DNA of 64,000 nucleotides, taken from NCBI RefSeq assembly GCF_021018805.1, contig NC_086259.1, forward strand, positions 9,184,501 to 9,248,500. The letters run 5' to 3'. The translations under genes and the position numbers were made by a program. Source of the stretch: Prinia subflava (taxonomy: Eukaryota > Chordata > Aves > Passeriformes > Cisticolidae). Shown here piece by piece: positions 12,840 to 25,964 of this stretch. Below the pieces are notes generated by a model. It searched no databases and was not told the origin of the DNA. It saw only the letters and a list, made by a program, of their open reading frames with translations. How positions within the stretch are numbered: the first letter of the stretch is position 1; every line of letters starts with the position of its first letter.

Positions 12840-13690
12840 AAACACCAGTGCAAGCTGAGCTCTGGCCATGGTGCAATTTAAATTATTTATGCACAGGGCT
12901 GTGTTCAGACCATGTGCACATTTGTCCTTGTCAGTCAACAAGTGTTCTATTAATCAAACAGGAACCCTGGCGCGTTCATTACAAAAGTAAGAACATTGAA
13001 TTTGGGATGGTATTTTTAGTGCTTTTGACAGACAGGGATTATTAAGCTGTCACTCCCTCTTTTCTGCCGACTCCCCTATCTTCCTCCCCTTCTTCAATGC
13101 ATTGTCATTTTATTAAGAGCACACTAATAGTTAAACGACAGGAACCCTAAACCCCTGACTGGTTCACTGACATGACAGGTTATTTTTTCCCTCTATTCCC
13201 TGTCCAAGAACCCCTGCTGCTCTTCCCAGCATGCAGTGCTGTGTGACCCTTAACATCTGGCAGTGATTAATTGTCTTAGTGTCATAGCGATCGCCTTCCT
13301 CCCTCTGATCCTCACTTACTTTGTTCTCTCTTTTAAAGCCAGTGTGCTGGAACCTTTTCTTCCCACTTTTAAATCTGTCCAGTATCCAGGATACTGTGTG
13401 TGTCTACTGCGATACAACTTGAAAGAAACCGAAACAGTCAGTTATCTGGCCCTGAAAGTCTGGTCATGGATTCAGAGGGCTTTCTGTTCACTGAAGGGGT
13501 GTGCTTGAAAAACAGCACTAACTAGAATGACACAGATCTTGTTGAACTTGATCCGGATCTCGGGTCCCTTCTAAGCAAACAATGCAATTATGGGCAATGC
13601 CATTTCCAGCGGACACTCGGGGCATTGTGCGGAGGGCTGTTGGCTGCAGCTTACACGTTACATAGATTAAGGAGCTGACACCTCCTTACA
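12840..13690. other. Non-coding block with possible conserved elements
   Basis: This interval has several local features of deeply conserved non-coding DNA: CpG-bearing words kept in AT-rich surroundings (TGGCGCGTTC near 12968, AGCGATCGCC near 13286, TGATCCGGATCTCGGG near 13550), no simple repeats, and TAAT or ATTA cores next to E-box- and AT-rich cores. No open frame here has protein-like content. Conservation cannot be tested from a single sequence. Confidence 0.3.
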
Positions 13691-14650
13691 GTGGCTGCCC
13701 CTTTGTGCTCGGCTCACCCTGCTGTACCACGCTGCCACTGAGGTCTGGGCCCCGGGGCTCTGCCCGCTCCACTCCCACCGAGTTAGGCAGGTTCCTGCAG
13801 CTGCAGCAGGGACTGGGCTGCTGCCTTCGGCACCAGGACTGGGAGCTAACACACAGACAGTGCTTGTAAGGGGATTTTAATGGCCAAGGAATATCAGGGG
13901 GTGCTCCTACCTGCTTTACATCCCTGTATAAAAAGAATACTGGTGGAAGAGGAGATGACTGTACCACTAAGATAAGTGTCAGGTGTCCACACTCTGCTCT
14001 CAAATCCCAAGAGGCTTCCCATGTGATTTTCAAGAATCACTTTAATCTCTGCCTCAGTTTCTTGTATTGGAAAATAAAGACAATAGCTGCTTCAAAGTAT
14101 GGGAGGCTTGGAGTTTTTAAAGACCTCTCTTTTTCCTGTATGAAGATGAAGTATTGCTGGGCAATTATTTATAACTGTTTTTTAAGACCAGATGTCAAGC
14201 ATGGGGGGAGCTGTGTGAGAGGGAGGAAGGAGGATATGTTATTCAGAAGTTGGTTTGTTTTTTTAAGACTGCTTAGATTCAGGATGCCTGTGATGTAGTC
14301 ATAGTTTGGCAACTTGCTTGGGTAAAGTACCAACTGCTCTAAACTTCCACTTCCTTGCATGCAAATGGAGGATGAGCTAATAGTGTTCTTTGCAAAAAAA
14401 CCTAACCCTCTTAACATTTGAAGATGAAAGGTAAAAATAAACAATTGTTTTAAATCCTGGTTGAATAGCAGAATACATGCACTGAACTTAAACTACCATT
14501 TCATTTACATTTTAAGGCAAAATATTTGAAAGGCAGTTTCTCCTTCACTTACCTATTGAATGCTGAGTTCAGAGTCTCTCTGTCTCCCATGACACACACT
14601 CCTCACAAACAGATTTCTCCAGAGCAGTATTATGCTCTAGCTCTCTGTGT
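13691..14650. other. Unique non-coding DNA, no gene seen
   Basis: A GC-richer stretch at about 13.69-13.86 kb gives overlapping short frames on the minus strand without domain features. The remainder is ordinary unique sequence. Confidence 0.5.
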
Positions 14651-14725
14651 ATTTCAAACAATTATAAGGCCATTTATTTTCTATTTCAAACCAAAATAGT
14701 GAAATGGAGTGCATGGCCTTTTCTA

Positions 14726-14738
14726 GTTGCTAAGCAAC
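14726..14738. promoter_or_regulatory. Palindromic X-box-like motif (RFX-type)
   Basis: GTTGCTAAGCAAC is a perfect 6-bp inverted repeat around one base, with GTTGC and GCAAC half sites, close to the X-box bound by RFX factors. It lies at the start of an approximately 300-bp block (14.7-15.0 kb) with low simple-repeat content that may be a conserved element. No gene start is visible nearby, so an enhancer-type role is the only reasonable suggestion, and it is untested. Confidence 0.3.
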
Positions 14739-15009
14739 CCTTTGTAACGTGCATCCTGCATTTTGCTGTGCCATTTGGCAATTCACACAAGATCTTGTTT
14801 GTTCATTTTCAGTCTAGTAAAATTGGTTGCTATATTTCAAGTGCCAGTATAGATCAAAGTATTTCCTAGAAGGATAAACATGTTAACTGGCAGAGAGCGA
14901 ATGATTAACATCAAGCACAAGCCTTTTAGCATAAAGGACTTGGCATGTCATCCATTGGCAAAGCTCCTCAGATGAATGCCATCTATACCTAACAGATGTG
15001 CCACTAAGG

Positions 15010-17140
15010 AGTTATCCCCTTCTTTCCAAAGTGCTGCTCGCTGTGCTGCTGTGACTGAATGAGGATGAGGATGAGAGCCTCTGCTGAGCTTTGTAAGCAA
15101 CTGAGCCAAATGCACTTGTCAGCTGTGCCATTGTATCTGGAGATCTCTGCTACTTTGCCTGAGCTTCTTCAGCTTTGCATCCGTAAAACTAATGGTAGAA
15201 TTATATTAAACTGTTACTTTTTCTTCCTCTATCCTTTATGAACACTTATAAGCAAACCAGAGTCTAATATTTGACTATTTATTACTTGTCTCTGATAAAC
15301 TTGAAGTGTATGCCTAACAAAAGTTGCCTTTAAGTGGGGAACACTCACTCCTCTTAAGCAAAGCACGACATGGTTGGGTTTTGCAATGATCTCTGCATCT
15401 CCAAACTTCTGACTAAAAGCATGATTTGGATCTATGCAGATTGGAGGGGAGGGTTGAAATAGGGTTGGTTGACAAAAACTTTTAAAAATAGATAAGTAAG
15501 ACAAATTAAAAAAACTTCATATACATGAAGTTTTGTCATTGGTGTGATTTGTGTGATATCTGTAACCTGCAATCTGTGCTGGAATCTCAGTGGTACAATA
15601 TACACTGGACTAAATGCCAGATATTGGCTAACATAGTCATTAAAAGTACTAAGTGACAAATGTTGTAGGACTTAAAATTTTGACACGGATGGCAAAAAAT
15701 TTGACGTAGTTACAATATTCTGCATCCCATGGCAAAACTGAGGAGAATTTTGCAAAAACCTGTATTTCTGCTGTAGAACACTAAAGGATAGTTCCAGGAA
15801 GTGAACATTTCCCATTACAGCCACTAAAAGGAGGAGATTATCTAAGTCATTCTTATAAACCCTATTGGCTTAGTCTGTTGTGTGTCATCAGGAGTATATT
15901 TAATGGAGTTTCTCTGGACAAACCTGCCAGCAGTACTGGTGGGATTGTAGCTGCTAGAAGTGATTTGTTTATGGATGAAGTGAGCACAGTACTCTCCTGT
16001 TTGTGCAGTCCTGTTGGTATCTGACAGAATGGCCAAGGTCAGCCAGGTGATAAATCCCTTTGTCCCTTTTTGCCTTGAGTGTATACCCAATCTCAGTCAT
16101 GGTTGTGAAGAAGAGGATGAAGAGAGAGGTAAGGCAGATTTTCCTTGTGTGATCAGAGAGCAAAGGCAAGTGGCAGATTCTTTACAGTGCCAGGAGTGTG
16201 TACAGCTGGGGAGAATCAGCCCTCTCATTTCATGGCAGATAATCAGTTTCGTATTTTCCGTGGCAACCATTAATATACTGCAGCCCTAGCTGTAGGCCTG
16301 TAGGTAAAGCTGTTTGCTCTGACTGCTCTTCTGTTTGTCCCCTGAGAGCTGAGGATTCTCCAGCAAGTCCACAGCACGCAGGGAGATATCCTGTCCTGTC
16401 TGTGAGACAGCAGTCAGAGCAGACTTGGGCTCATTATCTTGTAGCTGTATTGGGAGATCTAACTGATCTGGAAATACATGAAAGAAGCTCCTTCTCACGT
16501 ACACACAGCAGGAGTGCACATAAGCCAAAAGATGGTCTTTCAAAATTGACAGGTACTACCTCTAAATCATATTCCCTGTTGCTCATTTTTGTTAATATTG
16601 GAATCATTATACTGGTTCTACTGAACTGACTAGATTCTTTTGCCAAGGCATGATGCTGAAGTAGTATGAAATAAGAGCAGAACCTCAATAATACTCTAAG
16701 TGCTGGTTCTTAAATAAGTTTTAATTTCTAAATGCCTTGAATGTTGGTTTGGGTGCTCATCATATGCCTCCCAGAGTGCACTATGTTTTTTTTAGAATAA
16801 GGCCATAAAAACTGTGGTTGAAAATAAATGCCATGGGCAAAAAATATTCTTAAAGTGTTTGTAATGATGCAAAGAAAACTAATCTGTGTATTCTTTTCCC
16901 AGAAAAGAATATGCAACTATCTAACACTGATTACAAACTTAAATGCCCATAATGTAATGTCAGCTTCTCAATCCAGCATTTGTTTTTGAAAGTAGCCAGT
17001 TTAAACACTGCAGATGTTGAAAAGAACAAGGTGTAGAGAGGCAAACTGCTCCCTTGGTGTGTTGTGCTGCTTCAGGCCTCAAATTTAGGTGCTCTGAACT
17101 GCACAGTCCCCTCTCTTCTCTGAGTAAGTAGCAAATTTAT
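15010..17140. other. Unique non-coding DNA, no gene seen
   Basis: The interval contains ordinary AT-rich unique sequence with short frames on both strands, none of which has domain features. One perfect hairpin-forming repeat at 15511 is listed separately. I recognise no repeat family. Confidence 0.55.
15511..15534. repeat. Perfect 10-bp inverted repeat, 4-nt loop
   Basis: AAAACTTCAT (15511-15520), loop ATAC, then ATGAAGTTTT (15525-15534). Read as RNA this makes a stable but short AU-rich hairpin, well below microRNA-precursor length. No known element carries it to my knowledge. Confidence 0.75.
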
Positions 17141-17430
17141 GCTCCCAATGTTTGCCCCTGTGACCCGTGCCTAGGCTGGATGCCTGAACCCGCCTTGCAG
17201 GGATGACGTGATGACAAGATGACATTTTTCAGTGTCAAACGCTGCTTTCCATGGCAGATGGCCACCAGGGAGGAGAGCAGGCTGCACACGGGAGCATGAC
17301 AGCAGTCTGGGCACCACGTGTGTCTGGGGCTGGGCCTGGCAGGTCCCTGCAGGGCAGGTCCCCAGGCCCTCGAGTGGCACTGCCCGCACGTCCTCTGCAG
17401 TGTCACTGATGCCTTTCCCTGATTTTAAAA
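17141..17430. other. GC-rich patch with clustered GATGAC words
   Basis: GC content rises here with several CpGs (GACGTG, CACGTGTG, CCCGCACGTCC). At 17202-17224 the hexamer GATGAC occurs three times in 23 bp, the first forming TGACGTG, a CRE-like core, and CACGTG follows further on. Frames on both strands cross the patch because stop codons are scarce. No domain is recognisable. Confidence 0.35.
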
Positions 17431-17589
17431 ACTGAGAGGCAGACACAGTTAAGGGATAAGGGGTTTTCACCACAGTATTCAATGAGGATCCTTATGGTGC
17501 ACTGTTTCCCAAGGTGGGATGTGCTGCAGTGCACACACACGATCAATCACCTGTACAATTTATAGACCTTACAAATCAGCATTTCTAAC

Positions 17590-18205
17590 AAGGGTGCCCC
17601 AATGGGAGCCTGGATGAATGGCCTGATACTCCCTAATCTGAGGAATTCCCCCCTGGATGGGCCAAATCTCCAGTTTACAGGATATATTCTAGAGGGGGGC
17701 TTGGTTTCCCAGGATAGCTTAGGGTTTTCTGGCTTCTTACTATGAGGCCTTTAGGATCTTTGGTCTCCTGGCCTAAGAGAATACTGGGGCTAGGCTAAGT
17801 TACCAGACCTAAGGAATTACAAGTATGCATGCTAAGAGTACTGAGGATACATAGAAGGTATACAAGAGGTGTAGATACCGAAAGTGAGAGATCAGACATC
17901 AACAGCAGAGTCTGAGTCAGTGAAATTAAATCACACAACTTTCTCACACTGGCCTGGGAGATTGCGAGGAGGAATCAAAAACAATCCTTGGAAGGTGAAA
18001 CACCTAAGGTGGAAACCCATAGCAGGTAGTGTTTTTCTAACTTGTTATTTACTTGGAAATAATGGTCAAGGGGTGTTCCGAGTGTCCAGTAGTGTTCCTT
18101 CCTTGGAAATGTATATAAAGAATGCTGAAAAATAAAGATATCTCTCTCTCACACCTTGGAAATCTGTGTACCTAGAAGAAAAGGCAAAAAACAATCTTGG
18201 CATCA
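17590..18205 (+). mobile_element. LTR-like unit (possible solo endogenous-retrovirus LTR)
   Basis: The right part of this interval carries the ordered signals of an LTR on the plus strand: a TATA box (TATATAAAG, 18112-18120), an AATAAA signal 11 nt later (18131-18136), a CT-rich stretch where an R region would begin, a short U5-like segment, and then TTGGCATCACC from about 18196, which could be the start of a primer-binding region. A polyadenylation signal just downstream of the TATA box and before the cap site is the layout of LTRs with a very short R. The left edge, terminal TG and target-site duplication could not be fixed, and no internal retroviral reading frame follows. A chance promoter-like arrangement is possible. 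Confidence 0.4.
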
Positions 18206-18500
18206 CCACCCCACAAAGGCTTCAGAGGCTGCTGCTGCCCCGGTGACACCGGGCACAGCAACCAGGGCGATTTTGCTGCAGAGAGGCACAGGCTAAGCCC
18301 GAGCCCTGCTGCAGGGTGATGTGTCCCTGCCTCAGCTGGGCTGTGGGAGAGTGTCTGAGCCCTGCCCTGCCCTGCCTGTGTCCCCTGGCAGCAGAGGTGA
18401 CACGTTCAGAGCAGCTGCTGCCCTGTCCCTTGTGTGGGTGTGCCTGCACAGGGCTGGGGCCAGCCTGGGCTGCAAGGCTGCAGGCAGCACCCTGAGCTCT
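18206..18500. other. GC-rich patch with perfect palindrome
   Basis: A GC-rich, CpG-poor patch follows the LTR-like unit. It includes CCCGGTG-A-CACCGGG (18239-18253), 7-bp arms around one base. Short frames cover both strands with low-complexity Ala, Gly, Ser and Leu content and no domain. Confidence 0.5.
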
Positions 18501-21500
18501 GCTGGTCATTTTAACGCAGTATTATGTAAATCAAATAGAGTGGCTGTTAAATTAGAGCGTGAGCAGGTAATGCCTTCAGGTAATGCTCGCTGCAGCCAAG
18601 CCACTGGGTTTGAAAGAGTTGTAAAATTTGTTACTTCCTTATTTCTTTCCATGGGAGGTGGAAATAAAGGCTCAGGCAAAAAAACCCAAAACCCACCCTA
18701 ATTATTGACTTCCTTGAGGAGACACCCTGACAGCTCCCCACACAAAGGATTTAACAGTAGCACCAGTGGTCACAGAAAAGAACAGCTTACCACAGACTCT
18801 TTCTCTAGGAAAATTAGACTAAATTTTACATCCTATGGGAAATAAGTGACTTTTCAATAGGGCTTGCAATAAGGAAGATTTTTCTCAGAATTTTTCATCT
18901 AGGAAAAATCTTCTGCATTCTCAAATCTCCATAGGACATATGTTTGATATTCGTTTAAATACCAGTTCTGATAAGTTATGTTAGAATCTCATTCAGAAAG
19001 AAACATGTAAGTTTAAAATGATCTAATTTTATTGATTTCTTGTCTATATTAACTTTGAAGGTTACTTAATAAAATCTCACTCCAGAAAACTAAACCACTT
19101 TCTAAGATTAATCTATTCATTATATTCTTTTAACTAGAGCAATTACTAAAGTTTCTGAGGCATAGAAAAATGATGAAAGTTCTAGATTAGGACTACATCA
19201 TAGTGATATTTTCAATTAAAATACTTTAAATTAAAAGGCAGGTATAGATGTGCAAAAAATTGGGGAAAAATCATCTTGCTTTAAAAAATCCCGCCCTTTT
19301 TCTTTAAAAAGAAATCCTACCCAAACATTTCAACTATTGTCCAAGTATTGAGAAAACCCTTCAGGCATGGACCACTGCTGGTGCTGCAATGCACCATTGC
19401 AAAGGTGACATTGATGTTCTGAGCACTGATTAGATGTATTGCTGGGTACATTATGATTGCCCTAACTCAGGAGAATTTTCAAGATTTAATATTTTTCCTA
19501 GATGAGAAGCTAATTTAAATATTATTCAAATGTAAAATCTCCCAGAAATTTGGACTGAGTCTATTGAGACATTCCAGTTTCATTTGAAGACTTTCAATGT
19601 TATAAAGTCAGTTTAATCTCCCTTTTTAAAAATCTGAGTGAAATGGGAATTTTCTCATTTGAAGATATTTTCTTCTCATTTCCTTACCTGTCTTCTGTTT
19701 TTCCCTCCTTGTTTGACCAGATTTGATTTTGGGGCTTTTGAATTTTTAATGTATCAGCATTTTCATCTGCAAATACATTGTGAAAATATTCCTGGGCATC
19801 TCTGTTCAAACTCTAATTGTATTTAAAATATAATTATCAGTAGTTTGGGTAAGCTTGGAATTACATATTAAACTCATGCAGAAATGCAAATACAATTCAT
19901 ATAAACACCCTTTCATCTATTCCATTTTATAATACATGGTTTACAAAATGTTTTTTATAAAAGTAGCATGCAGTGGAGATAAAATTAGCGTGAAAAAGAA
20001 ATAATTCAGACAAAGGAGGAGATAGTTCTCTTCCCCACAGATTTTTACTGTTGTCTGGTTTTTGTTGCCTGTTATGAGTTTGCATAATGTCTGAAATACA
20101 CTACTTGACTGGGTCAATCACAGGTTAAACAGTCACGGAAATAAATCTAGGAGGCTTGGTGCTTATTGAAGGCTTATTTTAGTCTTTTCTGTGCTGCATT
20201 AAAAATAGTCAGATTCTGATTTCATTTACAGCAAAATAAATACAGTAGAAGTACATTCACTTCAGAGGAACTACTCCAATAAATGCTGCTTAATTAAGAG
20301 CAGAGTCTAATCCTCCATCACGCCCAGTGATGGATCTCTTGGCACACACGAAGGAAGCAGTTGGTGCTGGTGATGTCCACAGTAACTGCGAGGAGAGTTT
20401 GCACTGAAGTTCTTTTGGTCATTTGTGTTTGAGAAATGCCCCTGGCACTCACTCAGGGGTGAGTGTGGGGTTCTCTTGGGTGCTGGCAGCACTGCAGCAG
20501 GTCTGCCTCAGGCACAGACACTCCCAGGGAATGCCTGTGACTGTGCAGGGCTTACACATGCAGCATCCACAGATTACATCTGCAGTGGGGACTTGAGCAT
20601 GACCTTATAGGGCAGCAGATCCCTTAACTTTTATGGATATCTGGGCCATGTGTTTGTTGTACTGTCTAGGAAGCTGTGGTGGGGAGTGTTTCAGCCTGTG
20701 CCCAGCATGGGAACTGCAGAGGCTGGCTTGGGAAGGATGTGCAGTCTTGGTAGCCTGAGAGGGAAAAGCTCTGGCGTGGCCCCCTTGATATGCTGAGGAA
20801 TCACAATGATTCATGTACAAACACACAGTTTATATTCCCTCCATAACCTTACCAGCAAGGGAAGGAAAACTTCTCTGCCTTGGCAGGAGTTCCTGGTGTA
20901 GTCAGAGCTTTGGCTGCACTTGTGTGTTTATGAATTCTAACAACTCCATCACTAATGCTGTCACCAGATACCTGGGCTCTAGCCACACTAACTTTTCCAA
21001 ATGTTTATACATGGTTTGCTCTTAGGAACATGCTCTCAGCTGTATTATAGTTACTATAAGCAGTAAGATATAATGAAAATTATTTTTTATGTATTTACTC
21101 CTAAGCTTTTCTAGTCAAGGATGAAATATGCCTGGTGTTGCTCTGGACTTCTTGTGTTTTCTGTGTTTTTGTGCTATAGGCATGGCTTTACCTTTTTTTC
21201 CTAAGACCTTCCTAAGATCTGAGATTCAGAGAGGAGAGACACCGTAGAGGGACCACCACCACTGGAGTTAGTACAGAATGTACATGTGGCATTTCAAAAA
21301 CTATGTTTGGCCTCCTGGAGAGAGCCAGTATAATTTTTAATCTGGAAAGTATTTGAAGGGTATTTTCTGTGAAGGAAACTTTTAGCTGTGTAATATAGTT
21401 ATACAGACAAAGGTTGCAGAAACACTGCCTCAACAAAATGGTTTAGGGGGAGGGATGAGGAAAAGTAGTGCTTCACTGTTGCAAAGGAAACAAAGTGTCT

Positions 21501-24500
21501 CTTCATATTCTCTTGGATTAAAAGCAATGTCCCAAAAGACAGAACTCTGAGGGAAGAATAACCAGCTCAATAGAGAAAGGAAGAAACTACCTTTTTGTGT
21601 GCTATTGGGACAAAGAGTCCACCAGTCTGACTGATAAGGCAATGAAAACTCCCCTTTTGATTTCCAAATACTTTGTCTCCAAACAAATCTGCATAAGGAA
21701 TTCTGAGAGAGTCGAAGGAATAAACAATATCTTGTCCAGGCTGAAGGAAAGCAGCAGAGTAGTAAGAACAGAGCATTCCAAAGTGGCAACAGGGGAAGGA
21801 AACTTCTTTCTCTAGATCACATGGAAGTTTCCAGTACACTGCTGGTGATCAGGATTTTAGTGATGAGGCCAATTTTTGACCTAAGGGGTTCTATTAGAAG
21901 TGTACATAAGTAAACAAAATCAATTTAAATTTTAAGTATGTTTAAAAAAGAGTAGTTTTGAATAAGTACTGTGGAGCAGATGTATGGAGTATTTTATTCC
22001 TAACTATAACCCTGCAAATCTCAGTCATGTTTCCTTTAATCATGGTAAATTGTCTGATTATTCATCTCAGGGTAAACACTGCATTTCTGTGCATCTCTGT
22101 AGACTTTCATTCCATAACAGCTCAGTTTCAGCACCCCAAAGTCATTCAGAGAGCCCTCCCACTTCAGAGCAGCTCATCAGCCCAGGGATGGAGTGTCCCA
22201 GTGACCACTGCACCTGAAATCTTCCCTGTTCTGCAGACAGCCCCGAGCACTCTGTGTCTTTGTTTGACCTGCCCACTTCAGGGAAACTGTGTTTTTTGGA
22301 TGTTGCAGGGTATTTCTTCCCTTTCTGTAAGGAATCACTGCTGGGTTTGCTGAATGAGAGAAAGGGACCTCAATTCCAGTCCTGTAAGATCAGCTTTTTG
22401 GCAGCCATGCAGCTTTCAGGTGGAAAAAGAAGAGCCAGTGGGAATGAGGAGATGTCAGGATGTTGTAAGTGCAGGAGCTGCTCTAACAGCAGGTCCTTGT
22501 TAGAAATGTGTAATTTTTGGACATGTCCCTGGCCTAGACTTTGTGCAGCACAGTAGCATTTCCAGAAATGAGCTGTGGGCAGGGCTTTTATCACTAAATC
22601 ACACAACATAGGTCAAAATTTGTGTTTTAAAACCCTGAAGCCTTTAAGTAATAAAGGGCACTATTTCAGTGTGGTTATTTTTATTACCTTGTTATAAGCT
22701 TTAAAACAAAACCCAACAACAACAAAAAAGAAAAAAAATTACCACAAAAACCCAGCAGGTTTTTCTTCTTCAGTTTTGGAGGGAAAAAGTTACTTCCAGG
22801 GTGAAATTTAGCATGCCAAGTCTCTGGCCAGAGCAAATTTTTAAAGCTGTATCATAAACCTCTGAAAATAGGAGTTTATAATAGAAATGCAGACATACAG
22901 TTAATTATATCATCATGAATGGCGCCACTATAATTAGCTAACTTCTATAGGATGCCAAGTTTTAAACTATTTTACTTTTATGGCACTGGATGTCAAAAGC
23001 TATTTATTTTAATTTCTTTCATTTTTTCTTTTATTGTCTTACTGACCTGGCTCACCAGGTTAGGAAAATGGCTTGCAGATTTTCCTTCAGCCCTGAAGAA
23101 CCCTTGCAGCCTCGATGGTTAGCAGATTGCCAGAACCTGGCATGTCAGAGGGAGTGGATTCCCTGCAGAGGCAGGCAGCAGGTTATCAGCAGAAGCAGAC
23201 TTCTGTGGATAACCTTGGACTTGTGCTTCCCACTGGAGAGCTTATTCTGAGATGACTGACAATCCCAGCTGGACAGAAATCTGCTAGTATTTGGGTATTA
23301 TATATTCTCTAAAGGTGACAGTTTTGAAAAAAGGTGAAATATAGAGAGGAAAAGGAACATAATCTGTTTTAAGAATACAATATTTCCTACAGGTTCAAAA
23401 CCAGAGAAAGGTGCTAACAACAGACCCAAGGAGATTATGGGATGAGAAAATCTTGTACCTTAAGTTTCTCTTTTAAAGTAACTGTAACCCTTCTGCAGCC
23501 CATTGCTTTTTAGGTGCTTTATAGTCCACACAGGAATCGTTGTTTCACCCATCACTGAAATGCAGTTTCCTCTAGAGGTGAACACAAAAAACTTTACAAA
23601 AATATGAACATTTACATTGCAGAGCAAAGACCAACATATCATCCAATTAAAGAATCAGAAGAATCTGTGAACTAAACAGACATGCTCAAATATTATTTAA
23701 ATTGATAATCAGAGCTTAACAGATCTCATCATTGAAAACAGTCATTATAATTTGAATGTCCAAAGACTTGCCTTTTTTTTAAGATGGTAAATTAAATTAT
23801 TAGAGTTTTTTAAAGAAAATATAAAATTTTATTTCATCAAACAATATCCACATGTATATAATAGTATTCTGAACTTACTAATTATGCTTAATATTTAACA
23901 CATTCATATTTACATGTGTTTATATAATGTATAAATTATGACTAATATTGATAAGCTTGATACCAGTTTTCTCAATTTTATTTGATAAGGATCTGAAGGT
24001 AAAACCTTAATTCAAACACATTGTACCTCAAAGCCTGTTGCTCTTTAGGGATGGTCTAAATCATACTGTTTTCTTTTTTGTATAAGAGTGATGTGTAAGG
24101 TGATGTGTTAAGAAAATCCTTCTTATGGGATGATTTTTGTATGAGACTATGTGAACTAGTGCTGTTCCAGGAGTGTTTGGGCAAGTGGATGTTAACAGGC
24201 TTTAAAATCTGAGAGTCCTGAATGGTTTTGTGCTGTTTTCTGCTGATCTGCATTTCTTCAGATCTGCCATCTAAGTTGATTTCTCCCAATAAAACTTCTG
24301 ATGGTAAATTTCAAAGTATTTTGCTATTCAGTAAATCAGCAACACAGTAGGAATTAGCATGGATTCTGTACATTTTTGGTCAATCTTTTTCTTCTCTTGG
24401 CCACGTGCTTGTCACCTTTCCATGACAGCTCTTCTTTTTGTGATCATCGTTGGCTGGATGCGATTTTCTGGCTGCAGGGAGTTCCACACATGCATTACCC

Positions 24501-25775
24501 TGTGCAGAGCTGACAATGCAGACTAATGACATGAGCTCAGTTACCACACACTCCCTTATTTCATGTTGGCTTATTAAAGGCTCCTCAGGCGGGTCCTGCC
24601 GGCTCCATGCATGTGAGCAATCCTGCTGATGGCAGCAGAACTGCCCAAGTGTGTCAGGAATGAGGGACTGGCCACTGAGAGGGGAGCAGTAATTCCTGCT
24701 CACACAGGGCATGTCAAACCAGTGGCCACCAGCCAGTGTGATGGAATTAATGAGGGGAAACAGTAGCCAGCAGTGACAAGTTGGGATAAACTCACAGAGT
24801 AGCACTGCCACATCCAATTACTGTATTTCATTGTTGTTCCCTGGAAATGGGGAACCCTCTGACAACCTCCATGAAAGCTGAACTGGGAACTCTGGGAATA
24901 GAAAAAGCCAGTGTAAGTAAAGTTTATGCTGATCCCCTTTAAAAAAGAACAAATGCCAACACAGAAAGAGCCTTGCCTTTCCTTTCTGTCCTTGACTTTG
25001 CTACAAAGTCTGCACTTTGCTGCCTTGCAGGAAGTGTTAAAATAAATTGCTTTTGAATGAAAAGAAAAATAAAAGTTAGGAAAACACTTCTTGTCTAGGC
25101 CTAATTTTGTTCTGTTGGAAGTGATGCTCTTATGTTTTGATGAAAAGCATATTTTGATCTAAAATTCTTGTATAAAGCAAATTGGACTATCAAGGATCCT
25201 GGGACTGCTTTAAAAAGTAAAACCTAAGGCATCTTTTTCCATGCCTAATAAGGGCATTTACTGGTAAAGGAACCAGAGAATTAGTCCAAAGAGTGCAAAA
25301 CCCATGTTGATGCCAATGATATTTTATTCCATAGAATACTTCATTCCACCATGGATTCTGATACATATACACAAAATAATAGCCTGGAGGAATGATTCAT
25401 GTGGAATTATTTAATTCTGCCCAGCAGAGTGCTACTTTTAGCTGGGAAAAAACCTCTTCTCTCAGGCCAGTAGGCAGCAGCCTCTGCAGCACAAAGCCAA
25501 ATTACATCACCAGCTTCTCTGTGAAACAAAAGGCCAATGGCATCCCCCCTTGCTGAGTGAAAATTAGCAGCAGGTCTCTGCACTGTGCACATACTTTGAG
25601 AGGAGGGAATTGTGTCATTGTTATTTGCTATTTCCGCAAGCTGACACTTATCTTGTAAGCACATCAACTGTTTGCTTTAGCTCCACAAGTCATTTCCTAT
25701 ACATTATATCAGTTAGTCATGCTGCTCTGCATTGTGTGCAAAAGAGGTTAAATTCCACATGGAGAGAAATAAAAG
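18501..25775. other. Unique non-coding DNA, no gene seen
   Basis: This is a long, mostly AT-rich interval with no recognisable repeat family. An A-rich low-complexity stretch lies at about 22700-22750. GC-richer patches at about 20.3-20.6, 22.1-22.6 and 24.4-24.8 kb give frames up to 145 codons (24380-24817, minus strand) without domain features. A small CpG-bearing segment near 22915-22965 (ATGGCGCCAC followed by TAATTAGC) could be a short conserved element. Confidence 0.5.
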
Positions 25776-25964
25776 ATGAAGGGGAACTATCTAAATAATT
25801 GTTTTAGAATGGGAGCAACTATTCATTTCTTTAAAAACTTTGTCAGTAAACTGTTTCAGACATTTGTGTCTACATTTGGAGCCAGATCAGTGCATCAAAC
25901 CCTTAAACTCCTTGAAGATAAAGTAGACCAGATCAACTCAAATTCTACCAGATTACTAAATTAG
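25776..25964 (+). other. Short coding-like open frame, unassigned
   Basis: This 62-codon frame has an unusually protein-like C-terminal half (from about residue 30), with a charged, leucine-spaced segment LKLLEDKVDQI that would form a short coiled coil. A polypyrimidine-poor CAG at about 25859 could act as a splice acceptor upstream of it, and the frame ends at a TAG. I do not recognise the sequence, there is no matching exon nearby, and chance remains the likeliest explanation. Confidence 0.12.

Noticed and set aside
24380..24817. 145-codon minus-strand frame
   Set aside because: No recognisable domain, no splice or promoter context, and its Cys/His/Ser content has no zinc-finger spacing.
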